This document shows positions 52,986-61,948 of a stretch of DNA of 64,000 nt, piece by piece. Both the position numbers and the translations under genes were made by a program. The stretch lies in NCBI RefSeq assembly GCF_008370325.1, contig NZ_VNIP01000004.1, positions 124,001 to 188,000 of the forward strand, given 5' to 3'. The DNA is from Martinezella tropici (lineage in GTDB: Bacteria > Pseudomonadota > Alphaproteobacteria > Rhizobiales > Rhizobiaceae). The notes below the pieces were generated by a model, which saw only the letters and a list, made by a program, of their open reading frames with translations, was not told the DNA's origin and made no database searches. Every line of letters begins with the position of its first letter. Position 1 is the first letter of the stretch.

Positions 52986-53678
52986 ATGTTATCGACTGTT
53001 GACGGCGTTGCCCACGGCGAGAGAGCTCGCCGCGACGTGAAGCGGGCGGAACGGCAGGGCCGCTCCAAACGCATTGCCGACATTCTTCTTTCCGGAGCGG
53101 CATTGCTGTTTCTGGCGCCGGCGCTGCTCGCGATCGCGATCATATTGCTCCTGGTCGACGGCCGGCCCATCATCTATCGCCACACGCGCATCGGCCGCGA
53201 CGGTCGGCCGTTCGAATGCCTGAAGTTCCGCACGATGCGCAAGGATGCCGACCGGCAGCTGGCGGAGCTGCTTGCCCGCGACGAGAAGCGAAGGCTGGAA
53301 TGGCTGTCGACGCAGAAGCTGACGAGCGATCCGCGCGTTCATTGGTTCGGAAAATATCTGCGCATAAGCAGTGCCGACGAATTGCCGCAGTTGTTGAATG
53401 TCCAGCGTGGCGACATGAGCATGGTTGGGCCTCGCCCCGTCGTCGCCTCGGAGCTCGAGCGCTACGGATCCGATCTCTATTGCTATCTGGGCCTGCGACC
53501 GGGCATCACCGGCCTTTGGCAGGTCAGTCGCCGCGCCGACACCACCTATGAAGAGCGCGTTCAATTCGATGTGGACTATTTCCACAGCCGTTCAATGCGT
53601 ACCGACTTCGCCATTCTCGTCAAAACCGCCGGTGTCGTCCTGCTCGCGCGGAATGAAAAAGAACGTCTCACCAAATGA
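52986..53678 (+). CDS. Undecaprenyl-phosphate sugar phosphotransferase, ExoY-like
   Basis: 230 residues. One N-terminal membrane segment (LLSGAALLFLAPALLAIAII) then the bacterial sugar transferase domain: YRHTRIGRDGRPFECLKFRT, the DELPQLLNVQRGDMSMVGPR core and PGITGLWQVSRRADTTYEER. It has no large multi-TM N-terminus, so it is the short ExoY/RfbP-C type. It should put the first sugar-1-phosphate (galactose or glucose in relatives) on undecaprenyl phosphate at the inner face of the membrane, priming the repeat unit. GAGGGG precedes the ATG. Confidence 0.9.
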   Translation: MLSTVDGVAHGERARRDVKRAERQGRSKRIADILLSGAALLFLAPALLAIAIILLLVDGRPIIYRHTRIGRDGRPFECLKFRTMRKDADRQLAELLARDEKRRLEWLSTQKLTSDPRVHWFGKYLRISSADELPQLLNVQRGDMSMVGPRPVVASELERYGSDLYCYLGLRPGITGLWQVSRRADTTYEERVQFDVDYFHSRSMRTDFAILVKTAGVVLLARNEKERLTK

Positions 53679-53802
53679 AGAACGCTGCTACAGCAACCCA
53701 TACGACGACACAGAAGAGTACCAGCATCCACCGAAGGAGGTATTTCTGTCTCGATCTGCCCAGCTGTCCTGAGGCGATGCGATCATGGTTCTCGTCTTTC
53801 AT
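53668..53802 (-). CDS. Possible 44-residue single-pass membrane protein
   Basis: Opposite the 3' end of the ExoY-like gene, a frame reads MKDENHDRIASGQLGRSRQK followed by YLLRWMLVLFCVVVWVAVAA and FFIW. A charged N-terminus followed by one clean membrane helix is a plausible small protein. There is no convincing ribosome site before the ATG at 53802, so this may be chance. Confidence 0.35.
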   Translation of the reverse strand: MKDENHDRIASGQLGRSRQKYLLRWMLVLFCVVVWVAVAAFFIW

Positions 53803-54111
53803 AAGGGGCTCTGCGTGGTGTTTCATGACGTTTGCCGGCAAGCTCCTCTTCTATTGCCGAGAATTTCGATCCGACCCTGAAGGGCAGGGCAGAAGTCTTT
53901 GTGAAATAAGATCGTATAGTTCTGGCTTTCCCCGCTTGCAGGCAGCGCTTCATCGCACGGAATCATGTCCTGAATGGGAACACTACACATTTTATCTTGT
54001 GCAAAACTGGGTGAGACTGTGCAACTGCTTGCTATATTTCGCGAAAATTTCTCCATCAACTGGCGTGAAAACGAGTTTCGCGCCATATCCAGCCGCTGAG
54101 ATGGTGCGCTG
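53803..54111. other. Gene-free stretch before the flippase gene
   Basis: 309 bp without a believable gene. A plus-strand frame runs through it but has no family-like sequence and is rich in Ser, Cys and Arg. The part near 53900-54060 is less GC-rich than the flanking genes and could hold the promoter of the flippase gene. No palindrome or terminator stands out. Confidence 0.4.
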
Positions 54112-55629
54112 ATGGACAATTTCTCGCTTGGCCGGAAGAACGTTGGCTGGACTGGCCTGCGGCACTGGCTCCGCTCCCGCCTGCCGTCGGCGGTCGGCGA
54201 TGGAGCATCGACCCTCGTTTCGAAAATCGTCGCGCAAGTCGTCCAGCTCCTCATATTCCTCGTTGCCGCTCGCGTGCTGGAATCGGCGGAATTCGGCCTT
54301 TATGCCTTCAGCTCCGCCATCGTGATCATGCTGGTCGTGGTTGCGGAGGGCGGATGGGGCGAGTTCGTCATGAAGGCCGAGTGCAGCGCGCGGGAGCTCG
54401 ACCAGATCGGCACGATTTCGATTGTTGCCGGCATGCTCGTAACGATCGTCGGCCTGGCGGCGGCGGCCATTGCATGGCTCGTCTTTCGGCGGCCGCACGA
54501 AGCGGCGCTTTTGGCTCTCTTCAGCTGCTGGTTCTTGCCGTCGGCGCTTTATGCCGTCTATGACGGGCTGCTGGTTGCCCGAGGTCTCCTGCGCCGGCAG
54601 GCCGTCATCCGGATGGCGAGCGAGATAGCCGGGCTTTGCTGCACCATGCTGGGACTGTGGCTGGGGTGGAACGTATTTTCGCTCGTGGCCGGCCGGCTCA
54701 TGTCGCAGCTGGTCTGCCTTGGCGCTTCCGCGGTCGTGCTCGGCTGGTTTCCCAGACTATATTTGACCTGGCCGCTTGCGCGCGAGATTCTCGAATTCTC
54801 GCGCCACATTCTGTCGAACCGGCTGATCGTCTTTCTGCGCTCCTATTCCGGAACATTGGCGATCGGCAGCTTTCTCGGGCTTGCGGAGGCAGGCTACTAT
54901 CGTGTGGCGGAGCGCATCATTGCGGCATTTTCCGAGCTCATCGGCGAGCCGGCGCGGATGCTTGCCTGGACGCTGTTTCGCCGGTCGGCGATGGTGATGA
55001 GTTCGGACGGAAGGCCTGTTCGTGACGCCGGGGCCGCCGCGACGGTTTTCATGATGGTTCTCATGGCAATTTCCACGCCGATCTATCTCGGCCTCTCGCT
55101 GATTTCGTCCAATCTGATCGAGATCGTGCTCGGTGACAAATGGGCGCCTGCCGCCGTTCTGGTGGCAATCCTCTCCATGAAGCAGGTCCTGCTGACGCCC
55201 GGCTATGTGACCGAGGCTCTGCTGTCCTTGTCAGGCAATATCAGGCGCATGCCCGCGACCTTGCTGCTCAACGCATTGGTTTCCGTCTCGCTCATTCTGC
55301 TTTTGGCGCCCTTCGGCGTCACGGCAGCGGCATGGGGCCAATGCGCCGCATCGCTGATCTCTTTTTTGACCTCGGTGCATCTGCAGAAGAATTATGGGGG
55401 CCTTGGTTGGGGAAAGGTCTTGCGCAAGAGCGGCTATGTCGTGGTCGCGATCGTCCTGATGGCGGCGGCGGTCTATGCGCTCGGCTATTTTGCCGAGACG
55501 CTCAGCATGCGGCGTATCTTGACCGTGCTGCTGCAGGTGGCCGCGGGCAGCGCGATCTATGCCTGCACGCTGTTCGCCTTGGAAAAGATGTTTGGGGGCG
55601 CGGCCTCTATTCTACCGGTCAGGCGATAA
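54112..55629 (+). CDS. Wzx-type oligosaccharide flippase (MOP superfamily)
   Basis: 505 residues, about 12-14 membrane segments. The opening GDGASTLVSKIVAQVVQLLI then ESAEFGLYAFSSAIVIMLVV is the typical start of polysaccharide flippases (PST/MOP). Conserved SNRLIVFLRSYSGTLAIGSF and LAEAGYYRVAERIIAAFSEL occur mid-protein. It should flip the lipid-linked repeat unit across the inner membrane. The ATG overlaps the stop of an upstream non-gene frame and has no strong ribosome site. No Wzy polymerase is visible in the window. Confidence 0.85.
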   Translation: MDNFSLGRKNVGWTGLRHWLRSRLPSAVGDGASTLVSKIVAQVVQLLIFLVAARVLESAEFGLYAFSSAIVIMLVVVAEGGWGEFVMKAECSARELDQIGTISIVAGMLVTIVGLAAAAIAWLVFRRPHEAALLALFSCWFLPSALYAVYDGLLVARGLLRRQAVIRMASEIAGLCCTMLGLWLGWNVFSLVAGRLMSQLVCLGASAVVLGWFPRLYLTWPLAREILEFSRHILSNRLIVFLRSYSGTLAIGSFLGLAEAGYYRVAERIIAAFSELIGEPARMLAWTLFRRSAMVMSSDGRPVRDAGAAATVFMMVLMAISTPIYLGLSLISSNLIEIVLGDKWAPAAVLVAILSMKQVLLTPGYVTEALLSLSGNIRRMPATLLLNALVSVSLILLLAPFGVTAAAWGQCAASLISFLTSVHLQKNYGGLGWGKVLRKSGYVVVAIVLMAAAVYALGYFAETLSMRRILTVLLQVAAGSAIYACTLFALEKMFGGAASILPVRR

Positions 55630-55666
55630 TGGCGGCGACCGGCTCGCACGGACAAGGAGGGAAATG

Positions 55667-56503
55667 ATGGCAACGTCGTTGTGGTCCAGTTCATCGTGGT
55701 CGAACCATGCGCGCACGGTCTTCAGGGGAGCGAAGCAAACTGCCGCTCAGGGATTTTCGCCCCTCAGGCTCGTAAGAGGACGGCTGAACTACCTTTCCCC
55801 CTTTCCGCGACGATTTACCGGCGCCTATGGTTCCTACGACGCGGCCATGGCAGCCGCCGGCAGGCGGAGATTGGCCGGCTACGATCACAAGGAGATCGCA
55901 AGCGTCGCCTTTGCCAAGATGTGCCAAGTGACGCCGTGGGATTATCCGGTGCTGTTCTGGATTCGCAGCCTGCTGCCCGAGATCGACGGCCTCATCGATG
56001 CAGGCGGGCATATGGGAACGAAATATCGCGCCTTTCGCCCGTTGCTGCCGCTGGAAAGCTCATTTCGCTGGGTCGTCTATGATCTACCCGCCATCGTTCA
56101 GGCCGGACAGGATCTTGCTCAAAAGGAGGGCCTGACCGGTCTCGGCTTTGTCGAGCGGATCGAGGATGCGGGCGAGATGCCGCTGTTCCTCGGATCGGGG
56201 CTCATGCAATATCTCGATATGCCGCTCTCCGGCCTCCTGATGAAAATGTCCTCTCGGCCGCATCACCTGATCCTCAATAAAGTCGCGCTCCGAAAAGACA
56301 GCACCGTCGTCACGCTTGAACGGATCGGCGGATCGTACGTCCCCTACCACATGCGCAACGAGGCTGAATTCATCGCGGATGTCACAAGGCTCGGATACAG
56401 GCAGGTCGATCGCTGGTCCATTCCCTCGCTGTCGCATGCAATCGACACGCATCCCGAACTCGGACGCAGCGAAAGCGCGGGTTTTTATTTCCGGCTTGGG
56501 TAG
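55667..56503 (+). CDS. TIGR04325-type putative methyltransferase
   Basis: About 278 residues; AAGGAGGG precedes tandem ATGs at 55664 and 55667. After a Ser/Trp-rich N-terminus come FTGAYGSYDAAMAAAGRRRL, LPEIDGLIDAGGHMGTKYRA (a Rossmann-like GxGGxxG variant), RWVVYDLPAIVQAGQDLAQK and YLDMPLSGLLMKMS. This pattern matches the TIGR04325 family found in capsule and O-antigen clusters. Activity is unproven; a sugar O-methyltransferase is the usual guess. The 3' end overlaps the convergent GMC gene by 19 bp. Confidence 0.7.
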   Translation: MATSLWSSSSWSNHARTVFRGAKQTAAQGFSPLRLVRGRLNYLSPFPRRFTGAYGSYDAAMAAAGRRRLAGYDHKEIASVAFAKMCQVTPWDYPVLFWIRSLLPEIDGLIDAGGHMGTKYRAFRPLLPLESSFRWVVYDLPAIVQAGQDLAQKEGLTGLGFVERIEDAGEMPLFLGSGLMQYLDMPLSGLLMKMSSRPHHLILNKVALRKDSTVVTLERIGGSYVPYHMRNEAEFIADVTRLGYRQVDRWSIPSLSHAIDTHPELGRSESAGFYFRLG

Positions 56504-58215
56504 CCTTGAAGGAGGGAGAGATCCAGCTCGTTGACACGCGGCTTGCGCGCTTGCGCGGCCGCGTGCCTCTGCTTGAGGTGGTCGGCGAGCCGGATCGCCA
56601 AGGCAAGCAGCATCAATGTCGGATTGGCCTGTCCGGGCGTCGGAAACACGGAACTGCCGGCAACGAACAGGCCGTCGATGCCATGAACCATGGCGTTGAT
56701 GTCGACGACGCTCGTTCGCGGATCGGTTCCCATACGGGTCGTGCAAGACGGATGTGCCATGTCCATGAATTGGGCGCCGGCATTGTCATCCGCAACGATC
56801 CAATCCGGCAGCCGCGGTTTCGGCAGACCGACGCGAGTAAACTCATTCGAGATTGTCAGTGCAAGCCGTTTGACGCTGTCTATTTCGCGCGAGCCGATCT
56901 TCCAGTCGACGCGCGCCAGGGGCTGGCCGAAAGGATCGCACTGGTCCGCAAGCGTGATGCGGCTTTCGGAATCGAGCTGCTGTTCCACCATGACGTCGAA
57001 CCGCAATTCGGTCGAACGATGCGGAAGTCCACGCTTACGGATAAAGCGATTATACAGACCTGAGGCGATCATATCAGTCGATTTCGCGACGGCCAGCAGA
57101 TCGCGCTTGAATGTCTTGCCCGCTCCCTTCGTCAAACGCTTGAGTGCCGCCCAGGGATCGTCGTCGGCATGAACCTGCACGGGATAGGCCGCGCAATTGG
57201 TGAGGCCTTCGCGCGCCTGCATTTCCGGGCTCAGAGACAGGCCCCTGAGATAGAAATGCGTCCGCCCGCCATGGCCAAGGCCGTAGAAATTGAAATGCCG
57301 CGCAATGGCGTCAATATCGCGCCCTGTGAAGCGGCAGAGCGACGTACGGGGATGATCACAGAGATAGCGCCCCACGACGCCGTGCGCGTTGCCTATGCCC
57401 GCGGGCTGGGCGGAATTCGATGCAAGCAGGAGGCGCGCATTCTCGACACCGCCGCCGCAAAGAATGACCGTATCCGCGCGCACGCTCGCGCTCCGGCCGC
57501 TCGGGCTTTTGAGATCCAAGGAGGTCACTCGCCGGCCTGGGCTGTCGAGATTGATCTGGACCACCGTGGCATGCATCAGAAAATCTATATTCGTTGCCCT
57601 GATGTCGAGGGCAAGGCGATTGAAACGCGTCGGCTCCGCGCGCGCATGGCGCATATGACTGAACTGCCAGAAGAAGGGCCGCAGCAGCTGCGTGTCCAGA
57701 CCGAGATCATCTGGGCGCGAGTGCAACAGGTCAAACAGGTTTTCATCATAAAGATTAGGCCCGAGATTGAGCAGCTCCCCGGCACGGTCAACGGCCGGCA
57801 ACAGTTCGCGACGCTCGATCGGCCAGCCGGACAGCGACAGCCAGGGCCGGCTGGTGAAGTCGATGTCATCGAAGGCGGCACATTTGCCGATCCATGTATG
57901 GCTGCTGCCGCCAAGCATGCGATTTCGCAGCTCGAATGCCGGAATATCGTTCAGCCACGCCAGGCTGCCATTATAGCCTCGCCCCTCGGGCGTGCCCTTT
58001 GCCGAAGCGAACGGCTGCCCAATATTTTCGACGGCGTTCAAAGCCTGAACCTCGGCCTCGTAGTCGTGGCCGCCGCTTTCGATGACGAGGACGCGGATTT
58101 GCGTATCGGCAAGTTCGCGCGCGATCGCGATGCCTGCCGGCCCGCCGCCGATAATGGCGATATCTGCATATATTTCAATGCCATGTGGCATAGAGCTCAA
58201 GTCGCGGCTCATCAT
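56485..58215 (-). CDS. GMC-family FAD oxidoreductase in the polysaccharide/NRPS cluster
   Basis: 576 residues. N-terminal FAD fold DIAIIGGGPAGIAIARELAD with RVLVIESGG. RMLGGSSHTWIGKCAAFDDI is the GMC Gly-rich motif near residue 100. At the C-terminus, both expected catalytic residues are present: His in MAHPSCTTRMGTDPRTS and Asn in GQANPTLMLLALAIRLADHL. It has no signal peptide, so it oxidises an alcohol in the cytoplasm. It diverges from the DegT aminotransferase gene at 58429. Oxidation of a hydroxyl to a ketone followed by transamination is a natural pairing, but this is inference. Confidence 0.85.
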   Translation of the reverse strand: MMSRDLSSMPHGIEIYADIAIIGGGPAGIAIARELADTQIRVLVIESGGHDYEAEVQALNAVENIGQPFASAKGTPEGRGYNGSLAWLNDIPAFELRNRMLGGSSHTWIGKCAAFDDIDFTSRPWLSLSGWPIERRELLPAVDRAGELLNLGPNLYDENLFDLLHSRPDDLGLDTQLLRPFFWQFSHMRHARAEPTRFNRLALDIRATNIDFLMHATVVQINLDSPGRRVTSLDLKSPSGRSASVRADTVILCGGGVENARLLLASNSAQPAGIGNAHGVVGRYLCDHPRTSLCRFTGRDIDAIARHFNFYGLGHGGRTHFYLRGLSLSPEMQAREGLTNCAAYPVQVHADDDPWAALKRLTKGAGKTFKRDLLAVAKSTDMIASGLYNRFIRKRGLPHRSTELRFDVMVEQQLDSESRITLADQCDPFGQPLARVDWKIGSREIDSVKRLALTISNEFTRVGLPKPRLPDWIVADDNAGAQFMDMAHPSCTTRMGTDPRTSVVDINAMVHGIDGLFVAGSSVFPTPGQANPTLMLLALAIRLADHLKQRHAAAQARKPRVNELDLSLLQGYPSRK

Positions 58216-58428
58216 GGTCGTTTTCCATCCGCTTTTCCCATTTTTACCAGTATCGCGAGCGCTCGGATAATTGTTCGATTGGCATAGGCGGGGATGACAT
58301 CTACCGATTTCGGATAGGTGTTTTGATCGATTGCGATGTTCTTTTTCAGTCGGAAAGCCATGCTGAAAATGGGCCGATCACACGCTAGGCTCTCCTGCAA
58401 ATGCCGCGTTTCCTGGGGAGCGAAAACT

Positions 58429-59613
58429 ATGGCCAAGGTTGGGTTACGGGAATGGTTGGCGCTCGCGCCGGTGTTTGCTTCTGGAAAGCTGGCACGATAC
58501 AGCGACGAGACCGGCGGCCCGTTGGGGCGGTTCGAGGCCGATTTCTGTACCAAGTTCGGCGTGCGGCATGCGCTTACGACAAGCAGCGGCACCGGAGCCC
58601 TGATTTCGGCCCTGGTGGCCGCTGGCGTCGGGCCAGGTGATGAAGTGCTGGTGCCGGCCTATACCTGGATCGCAACCGCTGCTGCGCCCCTGGCAGCCGG
58701 CGCCGTGCCCGTTCTGGTCGATGTCGACCATACGCTCACCATGGATCCGCAGGATATCCAGCGCAAGATCACGCCGCAAACGAGGGCAATCATTCCCGTC
58801 CATATGTCGAACATGGTCTGCGACATGGACAGCATCATGCGCATAGCCCGCGAGAATAATCTCGTCGTGATCGAAGATGCCTGCCAGGCCGTCGGACTGC
58901 GCTACAAGACCAAGCGGGTCGGCGCGATCGGCGATTTCGGGGCGTTCAGCTTCAATCAGTTCAAGAACATAAATTGCGGCGAGGGCGGCGCGGTCGCCAC
59001 CAACGATGCGCGGCTGTTCGCGCGCGCCCGCATGTATCACGACATCGGCTCCATGTTTCGCGGCCATCTCGACAATGCCAACGAGCCGCCCATGCTGGGC
59101 GTGAATTTCAAGGCGAGCCAGATCCAGGGGGCGATGCTTAACGTGCAGCTGAAGAAGCTCGATCCGATGATTGCCCGCATGCGCGAGCGTTATGACGTGA
59201 TGAGCGAAATCTTTGGCAAGAACACGCGGCTGATGGTGGGGCCGCATAACGATGTCGGCAATGCGGCGGGGCTTCACGTCATCTTCGAGACCTCGGAAGA
59301 AGCAAAGAGATTTGCCGAGGAAAATAAGCGCGGCGTCTATCGGCTCTTCGATTCCAGCCGCCATGTCTACACCAACTGGCAACCGATCCTGCAGCAGCGC
59401 ACCGGTCATCCGGCGATGAATCCGTTTCATTGGACGGATCGGAAAATCGAGTACACGCCGGAGCTCTGCGCGCAGACGCTGGATATTCTGAAGCGCAGCT
59501 GCCGCATCAGTCTCGGGGAGAACTACCCCGTGGCGCTGGTTGCCCACATGGCCCGGCGCATGTCGCGACAGGCCAAATCCATACCCTCCAATCTTTTCTA
59601 TGCAACGATCTAG
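58429..59613 (+). CDS. DegT/DnrJ/EryC1/StrS-family PLP aminotransferase
   Basis: About 394 residues from ATG 58429, with GGGGAG upstream. Fold-type I motifs: TTSSGTGALISALVAAGVGP, VLVPAYTWIATAAAPL, VVIEDACQAVGLRYK (Asp150) and SFNQFKNINCGEGGAVA with the PLP Lys at 179. The C-terminal part is unusual in carrying YRLFDSSRHVYTNWQPILQQ. Members aminate keto-sugars or make AHBA and aminocyclitols. With the neighbouring GMC oxidoreductase it may produce an amino sugar or an amino building block. It ends 1 bp before the phosphopantetheinyl transferase gene. Confidence 0.87.
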   Translation: MAKVGLREWLALAPVFASGKLARYSDETGGPLGRFEADFCTKFGVRHALTTSSGTGALISALVAAGVGPGDEVLVPAYTWIATAAAPLAAGAVPVLVDVDHTLTMDPQDIQRKITPQTRAIIPVHMSNMVCDMDSIMRIARENNLVVIEDACQAVGLRYKTKRVGAIGDFGAFSFNQFKNINCGEGGAVATNDARLFARARMYHDIGSMFRGHLDNANEPPMLGVNFKASQIQGAMLNVQLKKLDPMIARMRERYDVMSEIFGKNTRLMVGPHNDVGNAAGLHVIFETSEEAKRFAEENKRGVYRLFDSSRHVYTNWQPILQQRTGHPAMNPFHWTDRKIEYTPELCAQTLDILKRSCRISLGENYPVALVAHMARRMSRQAKSIPSNLFYATI

Positions 59614-59614
59614 C

Positions 59615-60352
59615 ATGGAGAGTATCGGTCCCGACGTCATCGATGTCTGGAGCTGGAGCCTGGACGCGCCGCCGACCGATCTTGGCGCGTCCACGACATT
59701 GCTGTCCTTTGACGAACGCGCGCGGGCAGATAGCTTCATTCATGACCGTCATAGGCTTCGCTTCGTTGCGGCAAGAAGCGGGATGCGGCTTATACTGGGG
59801 CGTTATCTCGGCCTTCCACCGCAAGCGATCCACTTCACCTATGGCGACCACGGAAAGCCTTCCGTGTCGGCTTGCGGCATTCTCCCGATTCACTTCAATC
59901 TCAGCCATAGCGCCGACCTGGCCGTCCTTGCCGTGTCCGATCGTTACGAGCTTGGCGTCGACATCGAGGAAATCCGGTTTTTGAAGGAGGACGTCGCGAA
60001 GCGGTTCTTCTCACGCAAGGAATATGAGACACTTCGGTCTTTGCCGGCGGAATGTTATCTGGATGGTTTCTATCGCTGCTGGACGCGCAAGGAGGCCTTC
60101 ATCAAGGCGCATGGCGCCGGGCTGTCTTTACCGCTGGATAGCTTCGACGTCACCGTCGACGGCTCGGCTGAACCGCGATTGGAACGACTGGAAGGAGAGC
60201 CCGACGCCCCGGAAAACTGGATCGTTCTGGAGCTTGCGACGCCGATCAACTTTGCTGGTGCGATTGTTGCCTCGACTGGAGGACGCCGGCTTCGCTTGCG
60301 CTATCGCAACGAGGGCACAGGTCAGATGGTCAGCCTGGCATCGAGAATGTAG
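59615..60352 (+). CDS. 4'-phosphopantetheinyl transferase (Sfp type)
   Basis: About 245 residues from ATG 59615, directly after the aminotransferase stop. The defining motifs are NLSHS (95-99), GVDIEEI (114-120) and WTRKEAFIKAHGAG (156-169), covering the Mg2+-binding Asp/Glu and the catalytic Lys. It moves 4'-phosphopantetheine from CoA to a carrier-protein Ser; the neighbouring NRPS has such a site (GGHS). No strong ribosome site, so translation probably depends on the upstream gene. Its 3' end overlaps the convergent gene by 31 bp. Confidence 0.9.
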   Translation: MESIGPDVIDVWSWSLDAPPTDLGASTTLLSFDERARADSFIHDRHRLRFVAARSGMRLILGRYLGLPPQAIHFTYGDHGKPSVSACGILPIHFNLSHSADLAVLAVSDRYELGVDIEEIRFLKEDVAKRFFSRKEYETLRSLPAECYLDGFYRCWTRKEAFIKAHGAGLSLPLDSFDVTVDGSAEPRLERLEGEPDAPENWIVLELATPINFAGAIVASTGGRRLRLRYRNEGTGQMVSLASRM

Positions 60353-61923
60353 CGGCCGCCAGTCGCATCGAAATGATGGCAACCGTGCAGTCCGGCCTTG
60401 AAGCTGGGCGTTATGGTGCGGATGCGGCGCTCGCGATAGTCGTCGAGCGTCAGCGTCTCGATCTCCATGATGTTGAGCCCATAACCATAGATGCCGTGCG
60501 CATTGTGCTGCGAGGGCCGCAGGAGCCTGCCGTCATGTTCGAAGATGCGGCCGGCGCCGCGCGCTTCCGTGCTACCGATCACGACGGGATTTCGCTTGTG
60601 TGGCTTGATGCCCGTAAGCGCCGGCCCATCGACCTCGAACAGATAGAGCTCGCTGCAATGATCTTCGTAAGCATGAAAATCCGACAGGTTGGTGAACAGC
60701 CACCATTTGCCGCCGTGACGGATAAGAATGCTGTCGGCGGGCGATTGGCCTTCGAAGGCCGTGGCATGCAGCTCCCATTTCAACGGGAACTGGGAGCACC
60801 GCCAGATCTCGAGGCGCCGCGCCTGATGCGTTTCCGGTATCATGAAGATCTGATCGCCGTCACGGAATATGAACGGATAGGAAAGATGATAGGGGCGCTC
60901 CAGCGCGACCCCGACCTGTGTCAGGGCATCGCCGTCAAAGCGGCCGACCGCGATATGCGCCTTCCGGTCGCCGCGCGCGTAGGCCTCGTAGAACAGATAG
61001 CATTTGCCTTCGTGCTGGAAGAGAAACGGATCGGCCTTGATGCTATTGTCGGAAGGAGGGATCTCGACCGCCTCGCTCGGATCGAAGTCATCGATCTGAC
61101 CGTGCCCCGTATAGAGGGTCCACACAGCGGAATCGGCATGGAGCCTCGCCTTGATCGATCTGAATGCCTTGGCGGAGACCGAGCCTGCGACAATGCAACC
61201 GTAGCGAACGAGGTCGCCGTACGACGGCGCGTGCGTGTCGGCGGCCTCGACGAATGCGGGCGGATCGAACTGTCTGGTGTCGGCAAGCCGTGCCAACTCT
61301 CGCATCAGAAGCGTCACGCTTCGCTCCCGCACGAAGGCGCTCAATCTCGCCGCGCTGGGCTTGATGTTGAATGCCGCCCTTGCAATCTCCCGCTTGTCGG
61401 CCTTGCCGCCGCATCTTGCATAGAGAGCGATTTCCGCGGTCGGAGCGCGTGCCAGAACCTCCGCATATCCGAACCAATCCGCTTCGGCGGATCGCTGGTC
61501 GGAGAAATTGAAAGCCCATTCTCCGAAAGGCAAGGCGGCGATCGCCTCGTCCGCCATCCCTTTCGGGGTCGTGCGGATGACAAGGTCAAGCTTCAGACGG
61601 CGCAGCATCTCCCCGGTGATGGTCTCGGCGGCGCATCCCTTGTCGCCGTCGGCATCGTAGCAATCGATAAAATGGCGGTGGCTATGGAAATATTTGGGCA
61701 AGTAGGCCGGTTGGCGTGCAAGAGTGCCGGCCTCCAGCCGCGCGCCCCAGGATAACAGCTTCGACGTCGTGCCATCTTCGAACGGATCGGGATGCGGGAA
61801 GACCGCCGCGAGCTCCAGGGAGGGTTCCGCCAGGATTCGGTCCAGGATCATCAGCTCCCAATTCTCGAGCGCACGTCCGCGCGCGACAAGGATGCCGATC
61901 CTCAATGGCTTGGTCTCGTTCAT
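60322..61923 (-). CDS. Formyltransferase-like/beta-propeller protein (GINT1-N-like) in the NRPS operon
   Basis: About 533 residues from ATG 61923 (AAGGAAG upstream; a GTG at 61926 is one codon earlier). Residues 1 to about 190 resemble formyltransferase N-terminal folds (LRIGILVARGRALENWELMI, LDLVIRTTPKGMADEAIAAL, GEWAFNFSDQRSAEADWFGY). The formyltransferase HxSLLP motif is not kept. From about residue 280 a five-bladed propeller-like part follows, with SIKADPFLFQHEGKCYLFYE, YPFIFRDGDQIFMIPETHQA and GAGRIFEHDGRLLRPSQHNA. Such proteins are grouped with the N-terminal domain of plant glucosamine inositolphosphorylceramide transferase. It starts 26 bp after the NRPS stop and is probably cotranscribed. 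Confidence 0.7.
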   Translation of the reverse strand: MNETKPLRIGILVARGRALENWELMILDRILAEPSLELAAVFPHPDPFEDGTTSKLLSWGARLEAGTLARQPAYLPKYFHSHRHFIDCYDADGDKGCAAETITGEMLRRLKLDLVIRTTPKGMADEAIAALPFGEWAFNFSDQRSAEADWFGYAEVLARAPTAEIALYARCGGKADKREIARAAFNIKPSAARLSAFVRERSVTLLMRELARLADTRQFDPPAFVEAADTHAPSYGDLVRYGCIVAGSVSAKAFRSIKARLHADSAVWTLYTGHGQIDDFDPSEAVEIPPSDNSIKADPFLFQHEGKCYLFYEAYARGDRKAHIAVGRFDGDALTQVGVALERPYHLSYPFIFRDGDQIFMIPETHQARRLEIWRCSQFPLKWELHATAFEGQSPADSILIRHGGKWWLFTNLSDFHAYEDHCSELYLFEVDGPALTGIKPHKRNPVVIGSTEARGAGRIFEHDGRLLRPSQHNAHGIYGYGLNIMEIETLTLDDYRERRIRTITPSFKAGLHGCHHFDATGGRYILDARLTI

Positions 61924-61948
61924 CACTGCTTCCTTTTAGGGCTCGGCT

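Noticed and set aside
53675..54112. 145-codon plus-strand frame between the ExoY-like and flippase genes
   Set aside because: Cys/Ser/Arg-rich sequence without any domain, no ribosome site of its own; better read as a gene-free stretch.
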